Shown here one piece after another: positions 1 to 7,939 of a stretch of 34,111 nucleotides of DNA. Source of the stretch: a virus. The notes below the pieces were generated by a model. It was not told the origin of the DNA and searched no databases. It saw only the letters and a program-made list of their open reading frames with translations. Each line of letters begins with the position of its first letter. The first letter of the stretch is position 1. The stretch spans positions 1 to 34,111 of the IMG/VR virus record IMGVR_UViG_3300047478_000032; one strand, given 5' to 3'. Position numbers and translations under genes: made by a program.

Positions 1-66
1 GAACCAGAAAAAATAGACAATACTAAGAAAGGGAAGATTTGCCCAAATTGTGGCTTATCTTTGTGA
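1..66 (+). CDS. 3' end of the ParB-like gene (second copy of its last 66 bases)
   Basis: The frame reads the final residues of the ParB-like protein, including the CPNCG zinc-knuckle-like end, and stops at TGA 64-66. The full gene is at 33616-34050. On the 33,984-bp circle there is only one copy, and it lies directly upstream of the TerS-like gene. This is not a separate gene. Confidence 0.9.
   Translation, partial: EPEKIDNTKKGKICPNCGLSL
56..63 (+). promoter_or_regulatory. Weak -7-like element TATCTTTG before the TerS-like gene
   Basis: TATCTTTG fits the Bacteroidota TAnnTTTG element and overlaps the ParB-like stop codon. The nearest TTG upstream (39-41) leaves only 14 bases of spacer, so a full promoter is not convincing. 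It lies 25 bases before the ATG at 89. Confidence 0.3.
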
Positions 67-88
67 TTCAATGAAAATACAGTGAGAT

Positions 89-436
89 ATGGCAAATGAA
101 CAAAACTTAAAGCCATTCCCTAAAGGTGTAAGTGGAAACCCAGCTGGGAAACCGAAGGGAACGGAACATAGTAAGACAAGACTTAAAAGATTACTTGAAT
201 TAGTACAAAAGAAACGTAACCCAATAACTGGTGAAGAAGAAGAATTTACAGTTCTTGAGTTAATGGATATGCAGATGATAGCAAAAGCATTAAAAGGAGA
301 CCAAAAAGCATATCAAGAGGTAATTGACCGATTAGAAGGTAAGCCTAAGCAATCGACCGAGTTAGAGGTAAGCGGTGGGTTAAATGTTACTTGGGAGGAG
401 AAAAAAACTTATGTAGGAAACACAAGTCCAATTTAA
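89..436 (+). CDS. Terminase small subunit-like protein (DUF5681-type N-terminus)
   Basis: This 115-residue protein has an N-terminal motif, FPKGVSGNPAGKPKG (residues 10-24), typical of the DUF5681 family, which is often found just before phage large terminases. The rest is charged and probably helical (roughly 30-85), as expected for a DNA-binding small terminase subunit that would recognise viral DNA and hand it to TerL. The role is inferred mainly from its position directly upstream of terL. No Shine-Dalgarno sequence precedes the ATG. The 104 bases that follow are non-coding and can form a folded structure (441-528). An alternative is an accessory DNA-binding protein unrelated to packaging. 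Confidence 0.7.
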   Translation: MANEQNLKPFPKGVSGNPAGKPKGTEHSKTRLKRLLELVQKKRNPITGEEEEFTVLELMDMQMIAKALKGDQKAYQEVIDRLEGKPKQSTELEVSGGLNVTWEEKKTYVGNTSPI

Positions 437-440
437 ATAT

Positions 441-528
441 ATTATCCGAAAAAATAGGCAATAGATAGAAAGCTAAACTATAAAAACGTCATAACGCACA
501 CCTACTTTGGGAATCCAAAGCGGATAAT
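441..528 (+). ncRNA. Putative structured RNA or DNA element between terS and terL
   Basis: The gap between the terminase genes holds nested inverted repeats. ATTATCCG (441-448) is perfectly complementary to CGGATAAT (521-528) and would close the structure. Inside are a hairpin CTTTGG-GAAT-CCAAAG (505-520) and a weaker one at 461-481 (ATAG/CTAT and TAG/CTA around AAAG). The fold looks like a small branched RNA, or a packaging or recognition site in DNA. It ends 12 bases before the terL ATG, so it could also control terL translation. It is not a convincing tRNA: the 3' hairpin loop is only 4 bases. The function is unknown. Confidence 0.45.
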
Positions 529-540
529 TTTAATTTTATA

Positions 541-1851
541 ATGGAACTATCAATAAAACAAACTATAGCATTAGACCTTTTAGAAGACAAGACTACAAAT
601 GAGGTCTTATTTGGAGGCGGTGCTGGTGGAGGTAAGACGGCTTTAGGTTGTTACTGGCAACTCAAACAAAGATTAAAATATCCCAATACAAGAGGCTTGA
701 TAGGTCGTGCCGTACTAAAGACACTTAAAGAAACTACATTAGTTTCATTCTTTCAAGTAGCTAAGATGCAAGGCTTAACGGCTGGGGTACACTATAAGTA
801 CAACGGACAAATGAGCCAAATAGAATTATTTAACGGCTCAGTAATTCTACTCAAAGACCTTTACGCTTATCCAAGCGACCCTAACTTTGACGAGTTGGGT
901 TCATTAGAGATTACCGATGCGTTTATAGACGAGGCAAACCAGATAGAAGATAAGGCAAGGAATATTATCAAGTCAAGGATAAGATACCAACTTGACGAAA
1001 ACGACTTAGTACCTAAAATACTTTATACGTGCAACCCAGCAAAAAATTGGACGTACCAAGAGTTTTATAAGCCACAAATAGACGGCTCTATTTCCGAAAA
1101 CAAAAGATTTATTGCATCACTTATTGATGATAATCCTTTTATCTCTAAACACTACAAACAAAACCTTTTAACTTTAGATACAGTTTCAAAGGAGCGTTTG
1201 CTATTTGGTAACTGGGAATATTCCAACGACCCATCAACTTTAATAGATTATGATAAGATTCTTGACGCTTTTAGTAGCAGCTATTTACCTACTGGTCCAC
1301 ACTACATTACTTGTGATGTTGCTCGTTTTGGCTCTGACTCTACTGTCATTGGGGTTTGGGATGGTTATCGTGTTAAGCTACATCAATACAAAGGCAAGTC
1401 AGTTGTTGAAGTGGCTGATATCATCAAAGCATTCCAAGTAGAGCTTCAAGTACCAAGTTCTCAAATAGTAGTAGATGAGGATGGCGTAGGCGGTGGCGTT
1501 GTAGATATACTTAGATGCAAAGGCTTTGTAAACAATAGTTCTCCATTAGAAAACCCTATTACAAGGCAAAAGGAAAACTTTGATAACCTTAAATCACAAT
1601 GTTATTACAAGTTAGCAGAGATGATAAATGATAGCAAATTGTATATCAATGCAAGTGGCACAATTAAAGAAAAGATAGTAGAGGAGTTAGAGCAAGTGAA
1701 ACAAAAGTCAGTAGATAATGACGGCAAAAAAGGAATTATACCTAAAGACAAAGTAAAAGCGTTGATAGGTCGTTCACCAGACTTTAGCGATGCCTTAGCA
1801 ATGCGAATGATTTTTGAATATACTCCTAAATTTCAAGTCAGCGTATTTTAA
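541..1851 (+). CDS. terL: Terminase large subunit (packaging ATPase and nuclease)
   Basis: TerL is the motor that pumps DNA into the prohead and cuts the concatemer. The 436-residue protein has a Walker A motif GGGAGGGKT (25-33), a Walker B ITDAFIDE (124-131, D130/E131) and a coupling motif TCNP (163-166). The C-terminal RNase H-like nuclease has its acidic residues in YITCDVA (D259), VVDEDGVGGG (D312, D314) and RSPDFSDAL (D414, D417). The length is normal for the family. It lies between a TerS-like protein and the portal, the usual packaging order. The ATG at 541 gives a full N-terminus before Walker A; it has no Shine-Dalgarno sequence and follows the structured element at 441-528. Confidence 0.95.
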   Translation: MELSIKQTIALDLLEDKTTNEVLFGGGAGGGKTALGCYWQLKQRLKYPNTRGLIGRAVLKTLKETTLVSFFQVAKMQGLTAGVHYKYNGQMSQIELFNGSVILLKDLYAYPSDPNFDELGSLEITDAFIDEANQIEDKARNIIKSRIRYQLDENDLVPKILYTCNPAKNWTYQEFYKPQIDGSISENKRFIASLIDDNPFISKHYKQNLLTLDTVSKERLLFGNWEYSNDPSTLIDYDKILDAFSSSYLPTGPHYITCDVARFGSDSTVIGVWDGYRVKLHQYKGKSVVEVADIIKAFQVELQVPSSQIVVDEDGVGGGVVDILRCKGFVNNSSPLENPITRQKENFDNLKSQCYYKLAEMINDSKLYINASGTIKEKIVEELEQVKQKSVDNDGKKGIIPKDKVKALIGRSPDFSDALAMRMIFEYTPKFQVSVF

Positions 1852-1862
1852 TACAAAATAAC

Positions 1863-1870
1863 TAACTTTG
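1863..1870 (+). promoter_or_regulatory. Promoter -7 element TAACTTTG before the portal gene
   Basis: TAACTTTG matches the Bacteroidota TAnnTTTG element exactly and lies in the 35-base gap between terL and the portal gene, 16 bases before the ATG. I see no good TTG about 20 bases upstream, so the promoter is only partly supported. Confidence 0.4.
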
Positions 1871-1886
1871 ACTAAAATATACACAA

Positions 1887-3263
1887 ATGGGATTATTTGA
1901 CTTCTTGAAAACAAAACAGAAGCTAAACACTATTTTGCCAAAAATACCTTTTAACGGACAAGTAGCAATACAACAAGGCATCGTAACATGGCAAGGTGGA
2001 GATAATATTAGTTTTGTAAATGACGGCTACCAAGCAAACGATATAGTTTATTCAATCGTAAAATTAATTACTGATAAAGCAAAGATTGCCCCGTGGCATG
2101 TTTACAAAGTAGTAGACGAAGTAGCAGCTAAGAAGTACAAGGCTTTGATGAGCCAACCAGATAAGATTGAGAACTGGAAAGAAGTACACAAACTACATAA
2201 GAAAGCATTTGAAATATATAACAACGATTTGCGTTTAAACGAGTTGTTAAAATACCCTAATGAACAAGACACTTGGGGTGATTTTATTGAGGCTTGGGCT
2301 GGTTTTAAATTAGTAACTGGAAACTCTTTCGTTTACGCTAAGATGATTGAAGGTGGTAATAATAACGGCAAACCTTATGAGTTGTACGTACTACCCGCTC
2401 AATATATGTACATCATAGCTGACATTCAAAGATTCCCTCCTACTATTGCTGGTTACCAATTAAACTATGGACCGCTTTGGGATTTTAGCAAACAAGAGAT
2501 TCTTCAAGATAAATACTTTAACCCACAATGGAATACTACTGGAAATCAACTTTATGGTCAATCTCCTTTAATGGCTGCTGCGAAAAACTTGACTCGTTCG
2601 AACGAAGCGAAGACTGCAGCTGTTGCCTCCTTCCAGAATGGTGGTCCAGCTGGAGTTCTTTTTATGAACGATGATAGATTTGACCCTATAAGTGGTAACC
2701 AACAAGCACAAGCACTTAAAAGAGCGGTTAGTGAAAAAGGCGGTTCAACTAACTTCAATTCAATTGCAGTAAGTGGTTATAAAGTAGATTGGAAACAAAT
2801 AGGATTAAGTCCGGTAGAACTTGACATTATTGAGAGTGAGAAATGGGATATGAAGGCACTTTGCAATATTTACGGAGTACCGGCACAACTTTTGAACGAT
2901 AGCGACAACAAAACATACAATAACCAAAGAGAAGGTGAGAAGGCATTAACTTTAAGATGTGCTTTACCGTTGCTTACTGGTATTAGAGATAACATCAATA
3001 GAAAGCTGCATAGTGATTGGGGTTATAAAGGAACAGACATTTATGTAGACTATGATGCAAGTATATACGGTGAGTTAGAAGCTAATAAAAATGAGCAAGT
3101 AGAATGGTTAGATAAGGCTTGGTGGATTGCCCCTAAACAAAAGATGGAATTAATGGGATTAGAAATACCAGATTACATATCAGAGGAGGAAATGGAAAAA
3201 CTATACATCCCATCAAGTTTACAAACGCCAGATGACTTTCAACCTTTACAGATACCAGAATAA
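1887..3263 (+). CDS. Portal protein, HK97 type
   Basis: The portal forms the dodecameric ring at one capsid vertex through which DNA enters and leaves. This 458-residue protein starts with MGLFDFLK, a common opening in HK97-like portals. It continues with a helical clip/stem region, including NDIVYSIVKLITDKAK near residues 50-65, and family-like segments around LLKYPN (about 120), GNSFVYAKM (about 150) and YGVPAQLL (about 335). Length and position between TerL and the SPP1 gp7-like gene fit. The C-terminus is acidic. The stop codon is directly followed by the next ATG (TAAATG), indicating tight coupling. A 12-bp perfect palindrome lies inside the gene at 2594-2605. Confidence 0.92.
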   Translation: MGLFDFLKTKQKLNTILPKIPFNGQVAIQQGIVTWQGGDNISFVNDGYQANDIVYSIVKLITDKAKIAPWHVYKVVDEVAAKKYKALMSQPDKIENWKEVHKLHKKAFEIYNNDLRLNELLKYPNEQDTWGDFIEAWAGFKLVTGNSFVYAKMIEGGNNNGKPYELYVLPAQYMYIIADIQRFPPTIAGYQLNYGPLWDFSKQEILQDKYFNPQWNTTGNQLYGQSPLMAAAKNLTRSNEAKTAAVASFQNGGPAGVLFMNDDRFDPISGNQQAQALKRAVSEKGGSTNFNSIAVSGYKVDWKQIGLSPVELDIIESEKWDMKALCNIYGVPAQLLNDSDNKTYNNQREGEKALTLRCALPLLTGIRDNINRKLHSDWGYKGTDIYVDYDASIYGELEANKNEQVEWLDKAWWIAPKQKMELMGLEIPDYISEEEMEKLYIPSSLQTPDDFQPLQIPE

Positions 3264-4139
3264 ATGATTTGGCAAGATTATAAGAAACTCTATGCTAACG
3301 CAATTAAGACTTACTCGCCTAAGTTCAAAAAAGAACTGCAAAAGCAAGTAGATACATATTGCCGTACACAAGACTATGACGCAATCAGCGACAAAGCCCT
3401 AAAAAAGACCATTAAGCAGCTTCATGTTGCATTAGGTACAAAGATGGCTCTAATAGCAGAGAAAGACGTTAAAAAGGGTGTTAAAGGCTATACTGGACCA
3501 TTTGAGCAAAAGTCTGCTAAGACCGATTTATTTGCTTATGTGATTTTGCAATACTTAGAAACTAAAGGATTAGACCAATTAGCCGCTGATATTACCGATA
3601 CTACAAAAAGCCAAATAAGAAGTTTCTTAATGCAAGGCGTTGAGAAGAATTTATCTATTAGTGAATTAATCCCATTGCTTAGACAATCTGGAATTACTGA
3701 TTACAGAGCAGAGTTAATATCAAGAACAGAAACATCAAGAGCGGCTAATGTTGGCTCAATGGTAGGTGCTATGTCTACTGGCTTGGTAACTGTAAAAGAA
3801 TGGATAGCAACAAAAGACAACAGAACAAGAAGAATACCAAGAGATAGTGCTGACCATTTACATATGGACGGAGTTACAGTTCCTATGGATGCAAAGTTTC
3901 AAGTAGATGGCAAAGGCTTTATAGATTTTATGTTACATCCAGGAGATTCAACTGCTCGTGCTGCTAACGTATGTAATTGCCGTTGCACATTAGGATATGA
4001 AGCGTTAAGAGGTAGCGATGGTAAATTACAAACACTACAAAACAACCCACCAAAAGGTGATGCTGGAGTAATTTGGGGTTTACTTGGAAACGTAATAGGA
4101 ATGACAATTGGAAACTTAGTAGCCGAAGCGTTACAATAA
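3264..4139 (+). CDS. Head morphogenesis protein, SPP1 gp7 / Mu F family
   Basis: Proteins of this family associate with the portal and are carried in small copy number in the head, where they assist assembly or DNA ejection. The 291-residue protein shows the family core in its second half: RTETSRAANVGSMVGA (about 153-168), KEWIATKDNRTRRIPRDSA (about 178-196), the HMDG segment, and a cysteine-containing end, ARAANVCNCRCTLGYEAL (about 232-249), which probably binds metal. The N-terminal half is helical and variable. The C-terminus has a glycine-rich hydrophobic tail. It begins immediately after the portal stop codon with no spacer. Confidence 0.85.
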   Translation: MIWQDYKKLYANAIKTYSPKFKKELQKQVDTYCRTQDYDAISDKALKKTIKQLHVALGTKMALIAEKDVKKGVKGYTGPFEQKSAKTDLFAYVILQYLETKGLDQLAADITDTTKSQIRSFLMQGVEKNLSISELIPLLRQSGITDYRAELISRTETSRAANVGSMVGAMSTGLVTVKEWIATKDNRTRRIPRDSADHLHMDGVTVPMDAKFQVDGKGFIDFMLHPGDSTARAANVCNCRCTLGYEALRGSDGKLQTLQNNPPKGDAGVIWGLLGNVIGMTIGNLVAEALQ

Positions 4140-4151
4140 TAAAAAATATAA

Positions 4152-4159
4152 TAACTTTG
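4152..4159 (+). promoter_or_regulatory. -7 element TAACTTTG immediately before the protease gene
   Basis: TAACTTTG ends 4 bases before the ATG at 4164. This is the same spacing as at 13103 and 33119, and would place the transcript start at or next to the start codon, giving a leaderless mRNA. Upstream there is TTA rather than TTG at 4131-4133 with an 18-base spacer, so the -33 box is imperfect. Confidence 0.5.
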
Positions 4160-4163
4160 TTTT

Positions 4164-4910
4164 ATGAGTAAAATTGAGCAAAAGGGTTATGACGAAATGA
4201 TATTAGACATAACTCCAGAAACAAGAACAGTTAAAGCGTGTTGGTCTCGTTTAGGTAACGTAGATTTAGATGGCGATATTATCGTTGCCGAAGCGTTTAC
4301 AAAAACAATTAAAGAGCGTGGACCAGAGGGCAAGAATATGATTTGGTCTTTAGTAGACCATAAAGCCGATATGGCACATACTTTAGGTAAGCCTAAAGAA
4401 TTGTATATTGAAGGTGATATGCTTGTTGCAGTTACTGACTTAATTGAAACAGAGTGCGGCGAAGATGCAATCAAATTGTATGAAGCTGGTTTAATCAATC
4501 AACACTCAATTGGCTTTACTACATTGAAAAGTACAGTAGACCAAAAGTCTGGTGTAAGGACAATTACTGAATTGAAGTTATATGAAGGCTCTGCAGTATT
4601 ATGGGGTGCTAACCCAGAAACTCCAACTTTAGGATTTAAAGGTGAATTTAAGGAGAATAAAGAAGCATTATCTTTGCGTTTAGAAAACTTAATTAAGGCA
4701 TTTAGAGGTGGCACTTTTACAGATGACACTTTTGCTTTAATGGAGATTCAGATAAAACAAATACAAGCTGCATTATTAGAACTTGAAGTTGTGGAGACTA
4801 TCACTCAACCCGCACCAGCAGTTGAGCCGACTGAAACAATCGTAGAGGAGAAAAGTAATGAAGATGTATTAAAAGCAATCAAACATTTTAACAATCTATT
4901 TAAAAAGTAA
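4164..4910 (+). CDS. HK97-family prohead maturation protease (U35/S78)
   Basis: This serine protease cleaves the capsid delta domain and itself during head maturation. The 248-residue protein has the expected catalytic elements: His66 in LVDHKADM, Ser115 in NQHSIGFTT, and the strand LYEGSAVLWGANPETPT (139-155) typical of the herpesvirus-protease-like fold. Residues from about 165 to the end are helical and acidic and lie outside the protease core; such tails often act as scaffold or targeting segments. It sits directly before the major capsid gene with 3 bases between stop and start, as usual for HK97-like heads. A TAACTTTG element abuts its start. Confidence 0.9.
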   Translation: MSKIEQKGYDEMILDITPETRTVKACWSRLGNVDLDGDIIVAEAFTKTIKERGPEGKNMIWSLVDHKADMAHTLGKPKELYIEGDMLVAVTDLIETECGEDAIKLYEAGLINQHSIGFTTLKSTVDQKSGVRTITELKLYEGSAVLWGANPETPTLGFKGEFKENKEALSLRLENLIKAFRGGTFTDDTFALMEIQIKQIQAALLELEVVETITQPAPAVEPTETIVEEKSNEDVLKAIKHFNNLFKK

Positions 4911-4913
4911 AAA

Positions 4914-6008
4914 ATGGAAAATTTAATTAACGAAATGGCTGAGAATCTTAAAGGTTTTCAAGCTGACACAACTTCTGCTATTGAAGAAGCAAAAGCAGAG
5001 ATTAGAGTTGTAAAAGACGAAATGCAAAAGCAATTCGATGCACAAGCTGCTGCACAAAAGAAAGCTGCTAAAAGAGAAGTAAAGCACATTGACGAAGTTA
5101 TCTTAGAGAAACTTGACGGCAATATGGATGCTATGGAGAAGTCTTTAAAGTCTAACGGTAAGTTCCGTTTAGATTTGTCTGATGTTAAGACAATGACTTT
5201 GAGTGGTAACTTAACTGGTGATTCAGTAGCTACATACGCTCCTAACCCAGCTATCCAACCAGCACAAGCAATCAACTTTAGAGATTTAATCCCTACTGTT
5301 CGTTCAACAACTGGTTTATATGTTTACTATCGTGAGAACGCTGGTTTAACTAACAACATCGCTAACCAAACAGAAGGTTCTGATAAAGGTGAGAACAACT
5401 ACTCTTTAACTGAAGTTAAAGTTGTAAACGACTACTTAGCTGGTTTCTCTACTTTCTCTAAGCAAATGTTGAAGTCATTACCTTTCATGACTCAAACATT
5501 ACCAAGAATGTTACAAAGAGATTTCTTTAAGGCTGAGAACGCTGCATTCTTTACATCTGTATCTGGTGCTGCAACTGGTTCTACTACAACTGCAGAAACT
5601 AACGATTTAAAGCAATTAGTTGATTACATCGGTAACCAAAAGGCTGCTAACTTCGTACCTTCTTATGCTTTAGTATCTCAACAACAAATGGGTCGTTTAT
5701 TGAAAGCTACTATCGATGCTGGTTACTATGCTGGTAACGGTAGTGTTATCGTAAACCCTAACGGTGGTATGACAATCTGGGGTGTTCCAGTTGTATCTGC
5801 ATCTTGGGTAACTGATGACAAAGTATTAATCTTAGATAACAACTATGTAGAAAGAGTTGAAGTTGAAGGTTTAGCAATCGAGTTCTCTTATGAGAATGGC
5901 GAAAACTTCCAAAAGAACTTAGTAACTGCTCGTATTGAGTGTTACGAAGATATCAACTTAATGTTGACTACTTCTGCTATCTATGCTGACTTAGGAAACG
6001 TTGGATAA
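4914..6008 (+). CDS. Major capsid protein, HK97 fold
   Basis: This is the main shell protein. It has 364 residues. Residues 1 to about 95 form a charged alanine- and lysine-rich coiled coil, the delta domain that acts as internal scaffold and is removed by the protease. The HK97 core follows, with family-like segments such as FRDLIPTVRSTTGLYVYYRE (near 120-140), the E-loop/spine region around FSKQMLKSLPFM, and the C-terminal NLVTARIECYEDINLM. Beyond the delta domain, codon choice shifts to C-ending codons (AAC, ATC, TAC, TTC) compared with the AT-ending codons of neighbours, as expected for a very highly expressed gene. A rho-independent terminator follows 24 bases after the stop. Confidence 0.93.
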   Translation: MENLINEMAENLKGFQADTTSAIEEAKAEIRVVKDEMQKQFDAQAAAQKKAAKREVKHIDEVILEKLDGNMDAMEKSLKSNGKFRLDLSDVKTMTLSGNLTGDSVATYAPNPAIQPAQAINFRDLIPTVRSTTGLYVYYRENAGLTNNIANQTEGSDKGENNYSLTEVKVVNDYLAGFSTFSKQMLKSLPFMTQTLPRMLQRDFFKAENAAFFTSVSGAATGSTTTAETNDLKQLVDYIGNQKAANFVPSYALVSQQQMGRLLKATIDAGYYAGNGSVIVNPNGGMTIWGVPVVSASWVTDDKVLILDNNYVERVEVEGLAIEFSYENGENFQKNLVTARIECYEDINLMLTTSAIYADLGNVG

Positions 6009-6031
6009 TATCAACCTATCTAAAATAAAGA

Positions 6032-6057
6032 CCCTACCTTAATCGGTGGGGTTTTTT
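6032..6057 (+). terminator. Rho-independent terminator after the capsid gene
   Basis: CCCTACC (6032-6038) pairs with GGTGGGG (6045-6051), with one G-T pair and a six-base loop, and is followed by a run of six T. It separates the head operon from the joining and tail genes and would limit or shape capsid-level transcription. Confidence 0.85.
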
Positions 6058-6070
6058 ATTATAATTAATG

Positions 6071-6078
6071 TAAATTTG
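6071..6078 (+). promoter_or_regulatory. -7 element TAAATTTG before the connector gene
   Basis: TAAATTTG matches TAnnTTTG and lies 13 bases before the ATG at 6092, just after the capsid terminator, where a new transcript would need to start. The -33 region overlaps the T-run of the terminator and shows no clear TTG. Confidence 0.45.
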
Positions 6079-6091
6079 TAAAAAAGGGAAT

Positions 6092-6619
6092 ATGTACACT
6101 TACATAAATGACTATCAGTTTTCAAATAATGCACCAGTTACAGAACCAGTTACTTTAGCAGAGGCTAAATTGTATTGCAGAGTAACTACTAATGCAGACG
6201 ATGCTTTGATAGAAACAATGATTACACAAGCAAGAGAAGCTATTGAAGCGGCTACAAATCTTAGCTTAATTCCAAGAGAGGTGATAGTATGGTTTAATAA
6301 TGCTGGTGCTAATTTTGAGTTGCCATTTGGTCCAGTTACTTATTTTCTTTCTTTGTATGGAAGTGATGAGCAAGAGATAGCGTCAAACGATTATAAGATT
6401 GTAGGTGGCAACTATCCAAAAGTTAAATTTCCAGCACAAGAAGATATGAAGGCGGTTTATAACGCTGGTTTTGACTGCATACCAAAAGATTTAAAAATAG
6501 CTATTTTAGACCAAGTAAGCTATGACTATGAAAATAGAGGCTTAGATGCAAATACTGGTATTTGTGAGAAGACTTGGAGAGCGTGTCAAAGATGGTCTAA
6601 AGTAAGTCCAATATTATAA
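6092..6619 (+). CDS. Head-tail connector, HK97 gp6-like
   Basis: Adaptor proteins of this family bind under the portal and begin the head-tail connector. The 175-residue protein has the family's N-terminal signature, PVTLAEAKLYCRV (about 19-31), followed by DDALIETMITQAREAIEAAT (about 36-55), the helical pair that makes the ring. A beta-rich middle holds the YKIVGGNYPKVKF segment. The C-terminus has a helix, LKIAILDQVSYDYENRG. Length and order (after the capsid gene, before head closure) fit the usual layout. It is the first gene after the terminator and the 6071 promoter element. Confidence 0.85.
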   Translation: MYTYINDYQFSNNAPVTEPVTLAEAKLYCRVTTNADDALIETMITQAREAIEAATNLSLIPREVIVWFNNAGANFELPFGPVTYFLSLYGSDEQEIASNDYKIVGGNYPKVKFPAQEDMKAVYNAGFDCIPKDLKIAILDQVSYDYENRGLDANTGICEKTWRACQRWSKVSPIL

Positions 6620-6620
6620 T

Positions 6621-6962
6621 ATGAAATTAGGCAAAGCAAAGGCAAACTATGTAGACGCTAACACTATGACTCGTCAAGTGTTGGTTTACGCTCCTACTCG
6701 TACAAGTGATGGGCAAGGTGGCTATACTACTACATTTGCCCTACAAAGCACCGTTTGGGGCGATTTAAGACCAGATAACAAGGCAAGAGAAGTAGATGAG
6801 TCAGAATTAGCATTTGACCAAAGAGCGTTGCTTTATATTCGTTACGGACTTACGATAAACGAAAATTATGAAGTAGATGTAGAGGGTTCAAGATATACAA
6901 TACACTCTGTTAAGGATGTAGAGAATCAGCATAGATTTTACGAACTTGTAATATATAGATAA
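6621..6962 (+). CDS. Head closure / head-tail joining protein (PF05521-like)
   Basis: Members of this family plug the portal channel and form the second ring of the connector. This 113-residue protein has the typical pattern: an early beta strand (RQVLVYAPTRTSDGQGGY, about 18-35), VWGDLRP (about 46-52), then YEVDVEGSRYTIHSVKDV and the terminal RFYELVIYR. The length is normal. It begins one base after the connector stop and shares its final A with the start of the next gene (TAATG), indicating translational coupling. Confidence 0.82.
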   Translation: MKLGKAKANYVDANTMTRQVLVYAPTRTSDGQGGYTTTFALQSTVWGDLRPDNKAREVDESELAFDQRALLYIRYGLTINENYEVDVEGSRYTIHSVKDVENQHRFYELVIYR

Positions 6963-7534
6963 TGGCATTTGGAATGGACTTATCTGGCATCCCAAGACTT
7001 GAAAAAAAGTTAGAACAAATTAAAAACAATGTAAGTACAGAGTTGGCTAAAGAAATATCTGCATCTACATTAAGAATAGAAAAGGCTGCCAAGCGTCTTG
7101 CACCAGTTAATATGGGTACATTACGCCAAAGCATACACGCTACATCAAAAAATAAATTAACTCATTACGTTGAAGTTGGTGCATCTTATGGTGCTTATGT
7201 AGAGTTTGGTACTGGAGGCAAGGTTTCTATTCCAGCTGGGTACGAAGACTATGCTGCAACATTTAGAGGTAGTAAAGGTGGAAGTTTGGATGATATGATA
7301 AAGGCATTAACTTTGTGGGTTAAAAGAAAAGGGTTAGCTGGAACATATAGCCCAACTACTGGTAGAAGACAAGGTGGGAGTAAACTAAAAACATCACAAG
7401 ATGAGAAATTAGCAAGGTTCTTAGCTATTAAAATACTTAGAAATGGCATTAGACCGCAACCTTTTCTTATACCAGCATATGAAGCCGAAAAGCCAAAATT
7501 GATAGAAAAAATAAAAAAGATATTAAATGCTTAA
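6962..7534 (+). CDS. HK97 gp10-like head-tail joining / tail component
   Basis: Proteins of this family act at the head-tail joint or tail top. The 190-residue protein carries the characteristic AAKRLAPVNMGTLRQSI segment (about 42-58), followed by YGAYVEFGTGG (about 77-87) and, near the C-terminus, PQPFLIPAYEAEKPKL (about 166-181). The middle has a long insert (SKGGSLDDMIKALTLWVKRKG) found in longer members of the family. It overlaps the previous stop by one base and the next gene by 8 bases, so the joining genes form a single tight operon. Confidence 0.85.
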   Translation: MAFGMDLSGIPRLEKKLEQIKNNVSTELAKEISASTLRIEKAAKRLAPVNMGTLRQSIHATSKNKLTHYVEVGASYGAYVEFGTGGKVSIPAGYEDYAATFRGSKGGSLDDMIKALTLWVKRKGLAGTYSPTTGRRQGGSKLKTSQDEKLARFLAIKILRNGIRPQPFLIPAYEAEKPKLIEKIKKILNA

Positions 7535-7934
7535 CCCTAATATAGAAATAAAGAAATGGTTTTATACCAACTTGACAAGTGCAAGTGGATTGACTGTTTA
7601 TGATGGTATTGCACCAGATGGTGCTGGGGAAGAATATATTGTAATGACTGGTCGTACATCAACTCAAGAACAAGGAAAATCTGGTTATACTAATGGCGTA
7701 ACTATTGATGTTGACATTGTTACAAAAAATGCTAACTTTGGCTATAAACGTGCTGAAACGATTAGCAATTTGATTTTAACGGCTATCAATTCAGATACTA
7801 ATATAACATTGGCGAACGGCTTTTATAGTTCTACTTTGTTTGTAGCAAGTATCAGAAACTTAGACGGAATAAACCCTTTGGATAACGTATTTAGAACGAT
7901 TATAACATATAATATAACAATAACTCAAAATTAA
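7527..7934 (+). CDS. Tail completion / terminator protein (DUF3168-like)
   Basis: This is probably the protein that caps the head-proximal end of the tail tube before head joining. It has 135 residues. The pattern WFYTNLTSASGLTVYDGIAP (about 11-30), then EEYIVMTGRT, an alternating beta region and AETISNLILTAI resembles DUF3168/tail completion proteins. Its position between the gp10-like protein and the tail tube gene supports this. Recognition rests mostly on order and general pattern, so confidence is moderate. Confidence 0.65.
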   Translation: MLNPNIEIKKWFYTNLTSASGLTVYDGIAPDGAGEEYIVMTGRTSTQEQGKSGYTNGVTIDVDIVTKNANFGYKRAETISNLILTAINSDTNITLANGFYSSTLFVASIRNLDGINPLDNVFRTIITYNITITQN

Positions 7935-7939
7935 ATAAA

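Larger units (their letters stand above)
1..127. repeat. Left copy of the 127-bp terminal direct repeat
   Basis: These bases are identical to 33985-34111. The copy contains the last 66 bases of the ParB-like gene, a short spacer and the first 39 bases of the TerS-like gene. Both genes read through the join without disruption, which is what a circular or circularly permuted molecule looks like. A length of exactly 127 equals a common assembler k-mer size, so the repeat is more likely an overlap left by assembly than a biological terminal redundancy. That last point is inference. Confidence 0.95.

Noticed and set aside
441-528. tRNA-Ser-like gene (GCT in a loop, about 88 bases, terminal stem)
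   Set aside because: The 3' hairpin loop is 4 bases instead of 7, U33 is absent, no D-arm pairs and no TTC loop is present. I list it as a structured element instead.
2594-2605. 12-bp perfect palindrome TCGTTCGAACGA inside the portal gene
   Set aside because: It lies in well-conserved coding sequence with no other regulatory sign, so it is most likely chance codon use.
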